From assembly GCF_028372415.1 (NCBI RefSeq), contig NC_092873.1:349021390-349085389 (forward strand): a stretch of DNA of 64,000 bases. The letters run 5' to 3'. The DNA is from Notamacropus eugenii (Eukaryota > Chordata > Mammalia > Diprotodontia > Macropodidae). The position numbers were made by a program, and so were the translations under genes. Each line of letters begins with the position of its first letter. Position 1 is the first letter of the stretch. Below, in pieces: positions 1 to 60,899 of the stretch. The notes under the pieces were generated by a model that did not search any database, was not told where the DNA came from, and was given only the letters and a program-made list of their open reading frames with translations.

Positions 1-14
1 GCGTGTCCCTTAGT

Positions 15-125
15 GGAGTGGAAGCTCCTTGCGAGCAGGGACTTGTTCTTTGTGGTTTTTTCCTTCCTCCTTTTCTATCCCCAGCACATGGCCCTTAGGA
101 GACACTGTGTTTGTTGAGTTCAATG
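15..125 (+). repeat. L2-type LINE 3' tail
   Basis: The stretch matches the usual L2/CR1-clade 3' end: a phrase like 'aagctccttg..agcaggga', then 'tatccccagcaca', then an ending near 'tttgttgagttcaatgag'. It lies in noncoding DNA upstream of EFTUD2. Borders are approximate. Confidence 0.6.
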
Positions 126-253
126 AGCAATAATACACATTTTGTCAGGTGCTTTAAGGTTTATACACCGCTACCTTCCCCTGTACTCCCCCATCACTCA
201 GAAGGCCCAGGTGCTTTATCCTTAGGTGACGGATGAGGTCCTGAGAAGCTAAG

Positions 254-261
254 TGACGTCA
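254..261. promoter_or_regulatory. perfect CRE palindrome (TGACGTCA)
   Basis: TGACGTCA is the full 8-bp CREB/ATF site. It sits at the head of a run rich in CpG (about 250-360) in otherwise CpG-poor DNA, about 1.5 kb before the EFTUD2 start codon. CpG survival suggests germline hypomethylation, as at the edge of a promoter. The site itself is seen directly; its function is inferred. Confidence 0.4.
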
Positions 262-269
262 TCGCCATC

Positions 270-490
270 CTCATCATAGCGGACGTTGATAAAGCACGTT
301 AAGATTTGTAAATCACTTTACGTACGTTAGCGCGTTTGTTCTTCACCGCGGTCCTCCGAGGTAGACGCTGATATTATCTCCATTTTACAGATAAGGAGAA
401 TGAGGCTGACAGAGGCTGTGACTTACCCAGGGTCATCCACAGCTAGTAAATCTGGTGTGGATTTGAACTCAGATCTTCCCAACTGCACTG
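270..490 (+). repeat. MIR SINE
   Basis: This is a MIR copy: 'atctccattttacagataagg', then 'gaggct', 'acttacccagggtcatc.acagctagtaa', then 'tttgaactcagatcttcc'. Its 5' half keeps several CpGs, which is unusual for so old an element. Confidence 0.75.
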
Positions 491-48674
<48,184 letters not shown>

Positions 48675-49420
48675 GTTGGGGGGATGCTCCTGGCAGCGCT
48701 TCCTGGACAGCAGAGCCTGGCAGGCCCAGCTTTGGTGTGTTGGACCAGGTGGCTTTGCTTTTGAAGTTGCTGATGGCGGGGGCGGAGGAGAGAAGAAACG
48801 CTATCGACTTTCTCAGCAGCCAGTGAACTGTCTCTTCAGACCCTCCAGGAAGGGAGGAACACTTGACCTCTTAGGTCTTTCCATGACCTCTGCTTATTAG
48901 CTCTATTCCTCAGGGAGTAAAGAGGGGGTGAGGCTCACACCTCAGGGGGATGAGGAGAAGGAAGATGTCTGACCCTGAGAAACCCTTCCTGGGATTTAGA
49001 TGGAATTTTATTTTTACAAGTTTGACCCTAAACATTGTTTGTAAACGAACAGAACATTCTGGTCTTCGTCTGGTCCTTTTCCTTTCGTCTCTTTCCTTCC
49101 CTTACCAAATCTGGGCAGCCTTGCTTTTACCCCTGGTACTTGCTTTTGGGTGGAGATAGGACCTCATTGATGGTTCTGCTGTCTCTGGCTTCAAGCTCAG
49201 TGCTCCCCTTCTCTCTTGATGCCCAGGGAGGCCTGTTAAGGAATCAGTACTTGCAGCCCTTCTTAAATGAACATTTCTATCACCTCCCTAATCATTCGTG
49301 TTTTCTCTGTGGAAGGAGGTGGAAGTGGGAGGTGAGGGAGGGATCTGGGATTCCTGATTCAGGGATTATGCTTATGCTTAAAATTTCATCAGACCCAAAT
49401 CCTTCCTAGGAATCCCCAGT
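48675..49420 (+). other. EFTUD2: EFTUD2 3' UTR and convergent intergenic DNA
   Basis: No AATAAA or ATTAAA follows the stop codon on the + strand before HIGD1B. AGTAAA at 48916-48921 is the only common variant I see. An A/T-rich island at about 49007-49055 ('ttttatttttacaagttt', 'gtttgtaaac') could be the remains of the 3' end region. Confidence 0.45.
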
Positions 49421-49429
49421 GGTATCATG

Positions 49430-49600
49430 TTAGAGTGGAGAGGATTCTGCATTTGGAGTCAAAAGACCCAAGTTCAAATCCCAGCTGAGTATTTAGTGTT
49501 TAGCTGAGCCTGGGTTTCCTCATCTCCAAAATGAGGTGGGGAGGGCTAGATGACCTCTTGTGCCCTACCAGCTCTAGTTCTATAATCCTGTGAGCTAAGT
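49430..49600 (+). repeat. MIR/THER1-like SINE
   Basis: 'agttcaaatcccagctgagt', 'gggtttcctcatctccaaaatgagg', 'gatgacctcttgtgccctaccagctctag'. It lies between the 3' ends of the two convergent genes. Confidence 0.7.
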
Positions 49601-49746
49601 GGCCAAAGTCCTGAGTGCCTGTATGCCCTCCCCAGCCACCTCCCTCCCCCAGCTCTCTCTTCGGAGCCCTCACACCAGCTGCCACCACCACCTACTTGAG
49701 TGCTTCCCTGTGTTAAGAACAGTCTGTTGCTTATCTTGAGAATCAC

Positions 49747-49752
49747 TTTATT
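49747..49752 (-). terminator. HIGD1B: HIGD1B poly(A) signal (AATAAA)
   Basis: tttatt on + is AATAAA on the minus strand, 63 bp past the HIGD1B stop codon. That spacing fits a very short 3' UTR. Confidence 0.8.
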
Positions 49753-49814
49753 GTAAGGAAGCATACAAGGGGCTCATCTAAGGGAGTCTGACTGTCCCAG
49801 CCTCCATACTGCTC

Positions 49815-51340
<1,526 letters not shown>

Positions 51341-54300
51341 GTTGGACAGCTAAGGCCCCTCACCTCTCATGCTAAGGGCCACCCCTCTGGAAGAGTGACC
51401 AATGAGTGCTTTTCAGCAAATGGCTGAACCACACTTTCTGCTGTTTTCCATATTCACTAACTGATTCTCTCTGCAACTCCCTTCTTAGAACTTTTCTCTC
51501 CCTCCTCATCTTCCTTTCAGTGACTTGTTTCCCCCTGTCCTCCTCCCTCTCCCTCAGCTTCCTTGAGATTGTGATCCCCAGTTGTCTGGAAAAAGTAATT
51601 GGAGTGGGGTGGAGGGAAGGAAGGAGGGAGGGAAGAAAAGGGAGCTTCATGAATCCCTCTGGACCTGAAAGTAGCATGGATAGAGGCTCTTGTGCCAAAG
51701 TTTCGGAGAGAAATTCAACATTTAAATCAGTGATAATTTACATGCTGTTTTGAATATAAATTTATACATTTGTTTTCTGTCAAAGTGAACTAATTTTTCC
51801 CCACTTCCTGTACTTGCACTTCCTACCTTTCCCTGTACCCCTTTTCTCCAGTTTCCCTCCCATTCTTTATTCCCCTCCAAGTCGTGGAAAATAAAAAATC
51901 GTGTCCCCTGATTTTGTCGTTTTTAACTTCTGCTGGGGTACCCAAAGTTCCAAGCAACAACACATGCTTGACTCCCCAGTTACTAACCATCGGAACATCC
52001 AACTTTTGCAGAATCTGGACCTCCAAAGACCTAGTTTTTTTTCCTTCTAGGAGCTGGGGCTGATGCAGATGAACTCTTCCCTCCAGGGACAGTAAAGGGC
52101 TATTCAAGCACAGGGACACCCTGGCATGGCGGCACATACCTTAGTGTTGGTGGTGAAAGGGAAGACTGTGGAGAGCTGGGCCTGAGCCTGTGTTCACCGT
52201 CCTAAAGCTGCTTAGAACTGGAACTGAGCTACCACTTTGGGGTCAGGGGAACAGTGGCTTGGGTTTTATGGAGATTTTGAAGTAGGGGAGGGGAGGAGAG
52301 TGAAAAGAATGGAACATCAGCTTTAACCCCCCATGTGCTGGGAACTCCAGTCCCTGAGAAGTGTTGGGGACAGACGGAGGCAGCAGCGATTAGGAACTTA
52401 GACCATCCTGGTCCATCTTCAGGCACCAATGGACACATAAGGATTAGAGCAGAGCCGACTTCCTTGTATTAGCAATAAAATGGGAAATGTAACGTGTTTG
52501 GGGGAGGGGAAGCAGGGAGAACTGACACCAGTTACAGAAGGCCAGATCTCCCTGGCGTATGATCTTGGACACAGCACACTAGACCAGCTGCTCTCCAGAC
52601 AGCTTCCTGCTCCTGCCTCGGAAGGTTCCCACACTCAGCTGTGCTTGGTTAGAACCACTGATGGGTCCTAGTCATATATATATATATATATAGCTCTCCT
52701 GTGGAGATCCTGGGCAATATGATGGTCACCCTGGGGGGGTCGTGGATTCAGCTGCTCAAGTTAATTACCCTGTGAATAGGGAAAGGGAAAGAAGGGACCT
52801 CCTCAGAATCTGATCACCTCCAGCACTCCTGTTGGCCCATGAGATTTGTTTAGGGAGGAAAAGTCGGAACAGCTGGGACTCTCTCACCTTTCAAAGGCTT
52901 CCTGGGGGACATCTGCTTGTGAGATGTATGGACAGGTTTCAGAAAGCTGGACAGAGCCCAAGGCAGGCATCTGTCAGGACTGGCCATAGAACCTAGGAAT
53001 CTATAGGAAATGCATATCCTTTATTAGCAACAGAAGGAAATGGAAAGGTGGATCTTGGAAGCCTATTACTAAAATGATCCTTGAGCATATAAACCATTAG
53101 GGATTTTCTTTTCCACTGGATGCCTTTGTTCCTACCCCTTGAATTCCCCCAAGTTTCCCTTTTTCCATCTCCAGTCTCTGTCTTCATCTACTGAAAGCCT
53201 AATGTTTGTCTCAGAAACCTAGAAGGAGCCGTCTAATCTGCCCCTCCCCCTTCCTAGACCCAACATAAAAAACGTAGGCTTAGATTTTCAAGCAGAGGAA
53301 AGGAAGTCACTGCAGATCCCCTGGGCGTTCCCACCTCCCCAGGGTCTATGGGAACTGACCTCTTTCTTTCTCTCACACTTTCCTCTCTCCCTTATTCCCA
53401 GCTGCATCATCTGGGATCTCAGGAGAGGCTCCAGATGGGGATCCTCCCTCAGGGCTCTATCAATAAGTAGGGTACAGAGGAAGGGTGGAAGACTTATACG
53501 AAGAGAGCCAGGGAAGTGTGGGGGAAGAACATTGGGGTGGAGAATTTAGACTCTAGACATGGGCTGTTGTGGTCCCAGCTTGGCTCATGGAAAACTGAGT
53601 GAACCTGGTCAAGTCCCCCATCCTTTCTGCACATGTGCTCCATCTAATGGATAATGAAGATTGACTGACATCATGTACATGAGTGTACTTTGTCCGATGT
53701 AGTGCTGTATGTCTGAAAGAGATTGTCATTATATAGGGTCAGGCATTGGAGACTGAGTCACAGAGTGAGGACATGGGGACAGGTGTGGAGATGAGGCTAC
53801 ATCCAAGTGAAAGAGACATCCAAGAAGAAGGACATGGTATTGCTGTGTCCACCAGAGAGAGAACTAAGAATGAAATCCAGGAGTCCCTGTTTCTAGTGCA
53901 ATGAAGGGTTACTCAAATGAATTCTCACTCCTGCACATTAATATGGGGGGGGGGGGGGGTCAGGAGAGCAGAGGTTAGTTCTTAGACCAGCAGATCTTAA
54001 AAACAAAACATCTTTTTAAAGAAATTCAGTTTTGTTACTTTTAAGAATGTACCTCTTTCCAAGTAAAGATCCTATTTTAATTCACTGATATTGTATCACA
54101 GGGGAGAAAGAGAGGAAAGGAACAAGCGTTTATTAAGCATCTGTTATGTGCTAATCTACGAATATTATCTGATAATGAGATCCCATTGCTGAGAGTTTAC
54201 TGGCATGCTAGTGAGCTTTTGTCAGGATCCTGTTTTCCCAATACAACCCAGGCTGCTCTGCTCCTACTCAGTTTTGGGCCCACATCAGTGTCCACATACA

Positions 54301-54475
54301 GGCTACACTGTCAAGGGTATAGGCACCAATGGACTAATTCAATAGACAGAATATTCAACTATGTCAGAAGACCTATGATTTTCACAGGTATAAGGAATTC
54401 CTGGATGAAGAAACACCTTTTATCCTCCCCCCAATCCCCCCCTCCTCCACACACAAATTGGCACATTCTTCTCAA
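51341..54475. other. intergenic DNA, no gene recognised
   Basis: No exon with recognisable homology on either strand. It holds a (TA)n run at about 52673-52691 and a run of 15 G at 53945-53959. A short L2/MIR-like piece lies at 54123-54175 ('aagcgtttattaagcatctgttatgtgcta'). Confidence 0.5.
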
Positions 54476-54479
54476 CTTA

Positions 54480-54570
54480 AAGTCTTAGTTGCCTGGAGCA
54501 CAGAGAGGTTAAGTGATTTGCCCAGGTTCCAAAAATGACAGAGATGGGAGTCTGTGCAATAGGCATTCTT
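54480..54570 (+). repeat. MIR fragment
   Basis: 'cacagagaggttaagtgatttgcccaggt' is the MIR core. Confidence 0.65.
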
Positions 54571-54609
54571 TAGTCCTTTGTTGTCCTTTTTTTTTCCTTT
54601 TCTTCCATG

Positions 54610-54960
54610 TGTGGATTATTAGACTGACCTCTTTTGAGTGGCCATGGATCTCCTTAGAGTGGTCCTGTCAGCATTCTGGGACTTGATGCAAAAAGCATGA
54701 AAGTCATTTGCAAACAGGACTGTGTGAAGGACCTCAATATCTAGAGGTAGCACTTCTATTTAAATCTTGTGTGGGGCAAAGGTGAACAAGTTCAGCAAAT
54801 GTGTCTCCCTGTTTTATGTCTCACTTGATAAAATTAAAGATACTGGTAGGACTGTAAATCATGGAGCATTGTGATTTCCACAGAATCAAAATGACAGATG
54901 ACCCAGAGGGAAAAAAGAGTGAACATTGAGGGTCTAAGTAAGTTGCAATACAGTTTCAAC
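54610..54960 (-). repeat. probable RTE-type LINE fragment, antisense
   Basis: The reverse complement reads 'gtcctgtttgcaaatgacttt', giving VLFANDF, a decayed FADD box, downstream of 'gacataaaacaggga'. The family call (RTE) is tentative. Confidence 0.4.
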
Positions 54961-55515
54961 AATGAAGAAGACCACCTAGAAATATGATGGGAAAAAAGTG
55001 AGCTGCTTGCAAAACCAACTGAGGGGTAACATACAAACTAAATGTTGCAGTGGTGCCCATAGAATGTCAAAAGACCCCAAGGAAGGCTCTAGCATGTTGG
55101 ATAAGTCATGAGGATTTGGGAAAAGACACAGACAAATGAGAAGGGGTGAATGGGTTGTAAGCTCATACCATAATTAGCACTTTTGGAGGGAGCACTTGAA
55201 TGAATGAACTCATGGATCCATTGAAATATACAAATTATATGCAAAGCAGTTTGCTCTCTTAAGCATGATAAACATGCATGAGAAAGCTTGGAACACAGTG
55301 TGTCCCTCCTCCTCCAATACCCTACACAGAAATCCCCTGGCAGAGACACTTGGAATGTGTAGAGGGTAAACATGAACTATCGGCTCATTCTCCATCCCTT
55401 CCCCCCAACCTCGATGATTTAGTTCAGTTTAGATATTTACCAGAGGGAGGATACTACTCACGCAACTTGGGATCTGGTAACTCAGGATATGAACTTGGAA
55501 TAAAATGTGTGTGTC

Positions 55516-55543
55516 TGTGTGTGTGTACATATACACACACACA
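55516..55543. repeat. (TG)n/(CA)n inverted repeat
   Basis: TG repeats meet CA repeats around 'tacata', making a near-palindrome of 26-28 bp that could form a hairpin or Z-DNA. Confidence 0.8.
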
Positions 55544-55544
55544 G

Positions 55545-56590
55545 TTTGGTCAAAGATGGAAGGAATGGAGCTGTAAGATGTCAAAAGTCTGGCTAATACT
55601 TGGGGGACACTGGCCACAGAGAGGTTGAAAGGGGAATAGTAGAAGAATACAAGAAGCCTGGGATATGGTGAAAGCAGTAAAAGGGTGGAATGGTAGTTTA
55701 AAGGGACAGGCAGTGGGAGGACACTACCAGAAGAAGAGAAAACTGGGAAATGTAGAATCAAAGTCAGGAACAATTGAAAAAAAAGAGAGAGAGATTAGAA
55801 CTAAAGACCAGCATAGAAAAGTAAAGGAATCTGACCAATCTCTCCCAGTCAGAGACACAGATTCCTTCTTGTTCATTGGCCCTAGGAGCTCCGTTATTCC
55901 AGTAATAGGACAAAAGGAAGAAAGAAGTAGGAAATCTTTAAGGAGCAGATAGGAAGGGCAAGGTGGCCTTGGTTGGTCCCATTTTTAACTCACCTCATGT
56001 TCCTTGGCCTTTCTAAATTGACTTCCCTATCATTCAGCCCCTGTCACTTCTTAATTGTTAGTGCAGTCAAGTATGGCTGAGATACCCATGTTCTCAGTAT
56101 TGTCTATATCACTGTGGTGGTATATGTGGGCCCTATGGAACAGAATGGCCAGACTGGGACTGTGAGGTGGAAAAAAAGTGAGAATTGCATGACTTTTGCC
56201 ATGAGCCAAGGTTCCAGGGAATCATACGAGGGGGAAGGGATGACTAGGAGCTGGAAGATCCTAGGATTTGAGAGAAGTGGCCCAGCTGGAGGGATTAGGA
56301 ACCAGGTAGAGGAATGGGAGTAAACATCAGGATGTACCAGGAGGGAGTTAATGACTAAGAAGAAGGGGGAAGAGAAGAAAAACCTGGGAAGCGATACATT
56401 CCAGGATGAAGTGATAAGGCTGAGAGCCTGGAGGAGATGCCTCAAAGGGCCTCATCCTCTCCAGGGGCATGAACCCTTCCAAATACTTTGATCTAACTAA
56501 AATTCTCCAAGATTATCCCTGAAGGCCACAGATTTGCACCTGGAACTGTTTTCATGAGCCTTTGGATAAGGGATGGGGCCCATCCAGTCT
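55545..56590. other. intergenic DNA, no gene recognised
   Basis: Purine-rich stretches (about 55625-55830 and 56160-56440) give open frames on both strands by composition alone. No homology seen. Confidence 0.5.
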
Positions 56591-56599
56591 ATGATTAGG

Positions 56600-56800
56600 G
56601 AACTTGAATTTCTAGATGAAGAAACACCTACCAATCTAGGTGGGCATCTTCTCTGACATGTTAGACAAGTTGCCTAGAACGATGAGTCAAGGGACTTATC
56701 TGGGATCACACAACTAGAATGTGTCAGAAGTTATCCTTGATCCCAGGTCTTCCTTGGTTTTGAGGCCAACACACCATCTACTATACCACATTGCCTCTTG
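56600..56800 (-). repeat. tRNA-derived SINE, antisense, old
   Basis: 'cttatctgggatcacacaacta', 'gatcccaggtcttcctt', 'acaccatctactataccacattgcctc' fit the antisense end of a MIR/Mar-type SINE. Confidence 0.6.
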
Positions 56801-57032
56801 AGTCCTTTTTCAGTTGCTTCCAAGTTACTGTGATCACATTTGGGGATTTTTTTGGCCAAGATTCTGGAGTGATTTTTCCATTCCTTCTCCAGCTCATCTT
56901 ACAGATGAGGAAACTGAGGCCAACAGGGTTAAGTGACATGTCTAGAATAACACAGTATTTGTCTGAGACCAAATTTGTACTCAGAAAGATGTCAGACTTG
57001 GCACTCTATACACTGTGCCACCTAGCTGCCCA
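56800..57032 (-). repeat. marsupial tRNA-head SINE (Mar1/WALLSI-like), antisense
   Basis: 'ccattccttctccagctcatc', 'cagatgaggaaactgaggcca', 'cactgtgccacctagctgccc' are the reversed body and tRNA-like head. Confidence 0.82.
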
Positions 57033-57049
57033 TTCCTTCTAGAAATCCT

Positions 57050-57230
57050 CTATATATGAGGAATCACATAGTATTAAGATTCAGGAAGCCTAGGCTCTGC
57101 TGCCCACTAACTGTATGGGGGAAGGGCATGGGTCACTTCACCTGTCTTGGCTTCAGCCACTCTCACCTGTAAAATGAGGCAGGTTGAACTATTGGCCCTG
57201 AAGGTCCATTCTAGTTCTAAGATACCATGG
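57050..57230 (+). repeat. MIR/THER1-like SINE
   Basis: 'acctgtaaaatgaggcaggttgaact' and 'aggtccattctagttctaagatacca' mark an old therian SINE. Confidence 0.65.
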
Positions 57231-57714
57231 TTCCAAGCAGCCCCAATGGACCTTTAGGAAAGATATGGCCCCATTGTATGAGCTGACTCTAGAACTGACC
57301 CAGTGAGTATCAGAAAGTTAAAGGTATCTGCAATACCAGCACTGAAGAGATATGTTGTAGCATGCAAGGGAGGGGCTCTTACCACTTGTCTTTGCTATTT
57401 TGTGAGTATTGTTTGTTTGCAAAGTTCTCCTTGTTGGCTATCTTTTGATTTATAAGGTGATAGTAGTACTCAAAAGTTCCCCCATACCAACCACCCTTCC
57501 CCCATAAAAAAAATTCATCTACCCTCACTGTGTCACATTAACATGCTGGAGGTGACAGGATGTCCTTGGATGAATGAGAGCTCTGACAGATTCCTCATAT
57601 CAATCATCCAGTCCCACATTTCTGGTTCCCTCACCTCCAAGGGCAGGGTGGTCAGGAAAGAGATTTCATTTTAAAGTCCTCTGGAGTCAGATCTAATTAT
57701 TGTTCATATTTCTA

Positions 57715-57840
57715 CAGTGCCTTATGGTTTACCTATGAGAGAGGAAGGGCAGGCATTTTTTGTTCCTATTTTACAGATGGGGAAATTGAGGTCCAAAGAG
57801 GCAAAGAAAAGAAACTCCCTTAGGTTATCTGAAATTTGGG
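57715..57840 (+). repeat. MIR fragment
   Basis: 'tatttctacagtgccttatgg', 'cctattttacagatggggaaattgagg'. Confidence 0.65.
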
Positions 57841-58039
57841 ATTTCTGTCCTCCTTTGTCCTGCCTCTGAGACATCCATCCTAAGCAAGTTCACCTCTCAA
57901 TGCTCCACAAAACTCTCAAAGAATGTAAATTGCAGAGAAGGTTCCCAACTGCATCTGTAAAGGGAGTGTTCTCACCTGGGAGTTCCCGATACCAGTGAAA
58001 TCACAAGTTCAGTGCCCCTGTCCTTATCCTTCATTGACT

Positions 58040-58200
58040 GAGAAGTAACCCGGTACAGTGGAAAGAGTATTGGCCTTGGAAGTCAGGAAGGCTTTATAAG
58101 TGGTCTAAGACACTGGACAAGTCACTTAGCCTCAGTTTTCCCCTCCATAAAATGGGGAGAACAATAAATGTAGCATTTACATAACTTACTAATCTATGTA
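58040..58200 (+). repeat. MIR/THER1-like SINE
   Basis: 'cggtacagtggaaagagtattgg', 'gacaagtcacttagcctcag', 'ataaaatggggagaaca'. Confidence 0.65.
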
Positions 58201-58829
58201 ACTGTTGGTTATTATTTTTCAAAGTGTCTAAAATATAATATAATCAAAGTGTGTTTGTAAACCTATTTCCGTCATCAGGAGGAGGCAGCCAGTGCAGACA
58301 GGGCTCCTGGAGTCCACCTGGAAGGTGGCCAGGATCCCACACTGCTCCTTGCCCCTCAGACAGAAAGGACCCTCTGTAAACATCCTCCTACCAGCCAGAG
58401 CCCTGACATTCGTAATGGAAACAGTGACAGTAATGGAGTCAGTGAGCTGGCCCTGAAATTCCCAAGTCCCAGAGTCCCAGAGAGGCTCTCCAATTCCAGA
58501 ACTAGTCTTTGATCCTGCTCTTCCTAGAGCCTTGGGTGAATGTTTAGTTACGTGGTTCTCATAACATCAGTTCCCCTCCCCCACTCTCCCTTTCTTCCCC
58601 CCCTCTGCCCCCTCCCCCAAGCCCACAGCTGGAAAGCAGAGGGACCAGTCCCTCCACTGGACGGTGGAAGTTCTTTTTCCAGGCTTCCGGTAGGTGGACC
58701 ACAGACAGAGTACTCACACACTCTTCTGGAGAGAACAGAACATGGCTTGTGTGTGTGGAGCAATCCACTGAAACTTAGTTTTCTTACTTAAAGTGTGGGA
58801 TAGAAAGAAGAGTGAATGATTCATATTGT

Positions 58830-58940
58830 AGGGGCTTAGTAAATGTTGAATTAAATTGCATTGAAAGGAACTTGGGCTGGGAAGTTAGAGACCTGGATTC
58901 TACTTTGGATTCTGTCACTGAGCAGCTGTGTTGTGGTCTT
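58830..58940 (+). repeat. MIR-like fragment
   Basis: 'gggaagttagagacctggattcta' and 'tctgtcactgagcagctgtg' resemble a MIR 5' half. Confidence 0.4.
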
Positions 58941-59124
58941 TGAACATGTCCCATGATGGAGACACCGGCTAACTCACAAAGCACCTTATTCCATTCTGGG
59001 AGTCTTAGCTGTTGTAAGGTTCTTCTCTTATGTTAGGCTGGAATTTGCCTCTCTGTAACTTCAGCCCTCTGGTCCTAATTCTCCCCTCATGAGCCACACA
59101 CAAGTTTTACCCTTTTTTCACATT

Positions 59125-59365
59125 TTTTTGTTGAGTTTTATTTTTTCAGTCATGACCAATTCTTTGTGACCTCATCTGGAGTTTTCTTAGTAGATAGTGG
59201 AGTGGTTTACCATTTCCTTCTCCAACTCATGACAGAAGAGGAAATTAAGGCAAACAGGATGAGGTGACTTGCCCAGGGTCACGCAGTTAGTAAGTGTCTG
59301 AACTCCAGTCCTCCTGACTCCAGGCCCAGCACTCTCTCCATTGCCACCTATTTGCCTGCCCTTTC
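59125..59365 (-). repeat. marsupial tRNA-head SINE, antisense
   Basis: 'gtcatgaccaattctttgtgacc', 'ccatttccttctccaactcatg', 'cttgcccagggtcacgcagtta', 'ctccattgccacctatttgcc'. A full-length copy near the CpG island. Confidence 0.82.
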
Positions 59366-59539
59366 ACTCGGCAGTCCTCAAGCACTTGAAGTCTTCTGTC
59401 CTTTCAAATGATCCTTGGGTGACGTAGGTTTGAGTCTTTTCACCTTTCCGACTATTCTCTGGCGTACCTGCCACAGTCTATTAGTGCCCTACCCCAAAAG
59501 GGCTACGTCCCGTGTGTGGTCTGATTATACAGAATCACT

Positions 59540-59680
59540 GACAGCTGGAAGGAGGACCAGCTAGTTACAGGGCCATAAAGCTGCAGTTAGGAGGGATATA
59601 GTGCCATTTCCTTTATTACACAGATAAGAAAACTGAGGCCAGGAAGAGGGAGGAATTGAGACCTTGGGGAGGTGGGAGTC
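59540..59680 (+). repeat. MIR fragment
   Basis: 'agctggaaggaggaccagctag' and 'ttacacagataagaaaactgaggcc'. Confidence 0.55.
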
Positions 59681-60299
59681 TGAGAAAGCGATAGAGTTTG
59701 GAAGTGACTTTGCCCAGTGTCACTCATCTATCTGGAGGGGACTTAGACCTTGGGGTGATTCGCCCAGTCCGGCAGAGCCCAGACCTGAATCTCCCAGTTC
59801 AGCACCCTCACAAGCCGCCACCGTGATGGTCTCCACCTCGGAAGGGTGGCTTTTGCAGAACTGATTGGCTCACAGCTGCCTGAAGCCGAAGCAGCCGAGG
59901 TTCAGCCTCCCAGACACTGAGGCTACCCCGCAGAAGGGACAGGAGTGGCCTGGGGGGTCTTCTAACAGACTCGGGTCTGAGAGCGTTTCGGGGGTGACCA
60001 GTCGGGGAGCAGGGGTGCCTTCCAGGGGAGAAAACTAGGTTAGCAAAGTGCCAGGCTCCGGGGGTGATCCGGGCGCAGGCTGAGCGGCTCCGGGGGCCCC
60101 CGGAAAGTGCGGCCACCCCCGGCAGGCCGCGCACGGAGCCAGCCCACCGGGACGTCTGGCTCCCGGCCCTCTCCGGCGATCCAGACCTGGGGAAGGCTGC
60201 GAGCTGGGCTCGGAGGTCCAGCGCAGGAATGCTGCCGGCCACACTCGCACACTCAGCACGCGCGTGGGGGGTGTGGACGAGGGGCGTGTCTCCCAGCCC

Positions 60300-60656
60300 G
60301 GGGCACACGCCCCACCGGCTCCGCGGGGCTAGGTCCCGCTTCCCGGCGACTCCGCGGACAGGACCCCCGCCCAGCCCCGGCTCGGCCCCCTGTGCGCAGG
60401 CGCCTTGGCGGGTCCCGAGGAGGCGGCGGCGGGAGCAGTGGGCACGGGCTCGGAGGCTGGAGCGGTGGGCACGGGCCGCGCCCCGAAGACCCCTCACGGC
60501 GGAGGAGGCGACCACCCCTGGCAGGGCCGGGGAGGCGGCGGGACCATGAGGTGCACATGAGGCGGCCGGCGGCGGCGGGACGGGCCGGGGGCCCGGAGGA
60601 GGAGGAGGAGGAGGAAGAAGAGGAGGAGGCGGGGGCTCCGAGGGGCCCCGGGCCGG
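60300..60656 (+). other. candidate noncoding first exon (GJC1) ending at a strong donor
   Basis: CGG|gtgagt at 60657 is a good donor in the island. Upstream lie an ATG with a four-codon frame (60546) and an ATG at 60557 that opens MRRPAAAGRAGGPE followed by an E run coded by a GGA/GAA repeat (60595-60629). These look like 5' UTR features. The exon start is a guess. A second donor, CGC|gtgagt, is at 61916. Confidence 0.35.
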
Positions 60657-60735
60657 GTGAGTGGGGGGGAGGGGACTTGTAGGGCACCAGGAGGGTTGAG
60701 GGGCGAGGGACTGCCAGGGGAGACTGGGAGGGGGA

Positions 60736-60899
60736 GGCTGGGGTGTCCTGACAGAAGCGGGGCAGGGGGTCCTAAAGAGAGGGTGTTCTTGGAGGCAGAG
60801 ATGGGGTGTTTTGAGAGGGCTGGGGGTCCTAGAAGAGGAGCTGGGGTGTCCTGAGAGCGGACTGAGGGGTTCCTGAAGGGGGAGCTGGGGTGTCCTGAA
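60736..60899. repeat. degenerate G-rich minisatellite
   Basis: 'ggctggggtgtcctg' recurs at 60736, about 60839 and 60883 with further partial copies ('atggggtgttttgag', 'ctgggggtcct') between. G-runs continue to about 61250. Confidence 0.65.

Noticed and set aside
59808-60515. 235-codon minus-strand frame at the left edge of the CpG island
   Set aside because: Composition artefact; Arg/Ala/Gly/Pro-rich with no motif and overlapping open frames on both strands.
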